Below are positions 5,649 through 5,791 of a DNA stretch of 5,791 bases, piece by piece. The position numbers and the translations under genes are program-made. This DNA is from JAYWFX01 sp043778575. Lineage in GTDB: Bacteria; Patescibacteriota; JACMRA01. Positions within the stretch are counted from its first letter, which is position 1; each line of letters starts with the position of its first letter. Location of the stretch: assembly GCA_043778575.1 (NCBI GenBank), contig JAYWFX010000084.1:1-5791 (forward strand), read 5' to 3'. The notes below the pieces were generated by a model, which did not search any database, was not told where the DNA came from, and worked only from the letters and a program-made list of their open reading frames with translations.

Positions 5649-5791
5649 CTCGCCTTCTTAAATATGAACATTCAGGAAAAATACTTCCCAAGTAACGATT
5701 CTCATCATTGTCTATCAAAAGAATGTCGCCTGAAACTACTGGAAAGGCAAGTCAATAGTATGTACATTGCATTTTTGCTTTTTGTCAAAGA

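Noticed and set aside
5635..5718. N-terminal extension of the helicase from a TTG at 5718
   Set aside because: The extra 28 residues do not resemble the Ser/Gly/Arg tail, and the DNA has promoter-like AT-rich content. ATG 5634 begins a natural tail.
1..5791. UGA-as-glycine genetic code
   Set aside because: Glycines use ordinary GGN codons throughout, no gene has internal TGA, and the TGA at 2918-2916 ends a hydrolase of normal length.
5719..5791. End of another gene upstream of the helicase
   Set aside because: The right edge is too short to judge; TTGACA at 5788-5783 could be a -35 box or part of a coding sequence, and no frame could be supported.

Overview
The window is AT-rich and every convincing gene lies on the minus strand. 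The protein styles (a DEAD-box helicase with an N-terminal Gly/Arg-rich tail and the P-loop ANTGTGKT, and a membrane-anchored Clp-like AAA+ protein) resemble Candidate Phyla Radiation (Patescibacteria) proteins. That placement is inference from recalled family features; no search was run. Genes end at TGA and TAG and none has an internal TGA, so the standard bacterial code fits and the UGA-Gly code of Absconditabacteria/Gracilibacteria does not.

Layout in transcription order (high to low coordinates). First comes a DEAD-box RNA helicase (5634 to 4213) followed by a hairpin terminator near 4150-4174. The interval 4212-3726 holds a (CT)7 repeat within a pair of inverted repeats, a possible 71-residue membrane protein (4078 to 3863), and a second hairpin followed by six U residues (about 3818-3851). 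Then a compact, operon-like trio begins: an alpha/beta hydrolase (3725 to 2916), a MacB/FtsX-type ABC permease (2879 to 1371), and a membrane-anchored Clp/ClpB-like AAA+ protein (from 1352, running off the left edge). Gaps within the trio are 36 and 18 bases, and all three genes share one reading frame, separated only by a TGA and a TAG.

The helicase is an RNA-remodelling gene and probably its own transcription unit. The trio joins a serine hydrolase, an envelope permease and a membrane-tethered AAA+ protein. Co-transcription is likely from spacing, but a shared pathway is not shown. No ATPase for the permease is in the window. The most unusual object is the Clp-like protein: it has a long hydrophobic N-terminus, a Clp_N-like region, and a first AAA+ module with altered Walker A, Walker B and pore-loop positions. 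No start codon has a strong, well-spaced Shine-Dalgarno sequence. No tRNA, rRNA, CRISPR array, insertion sequence or phage gene was seen.
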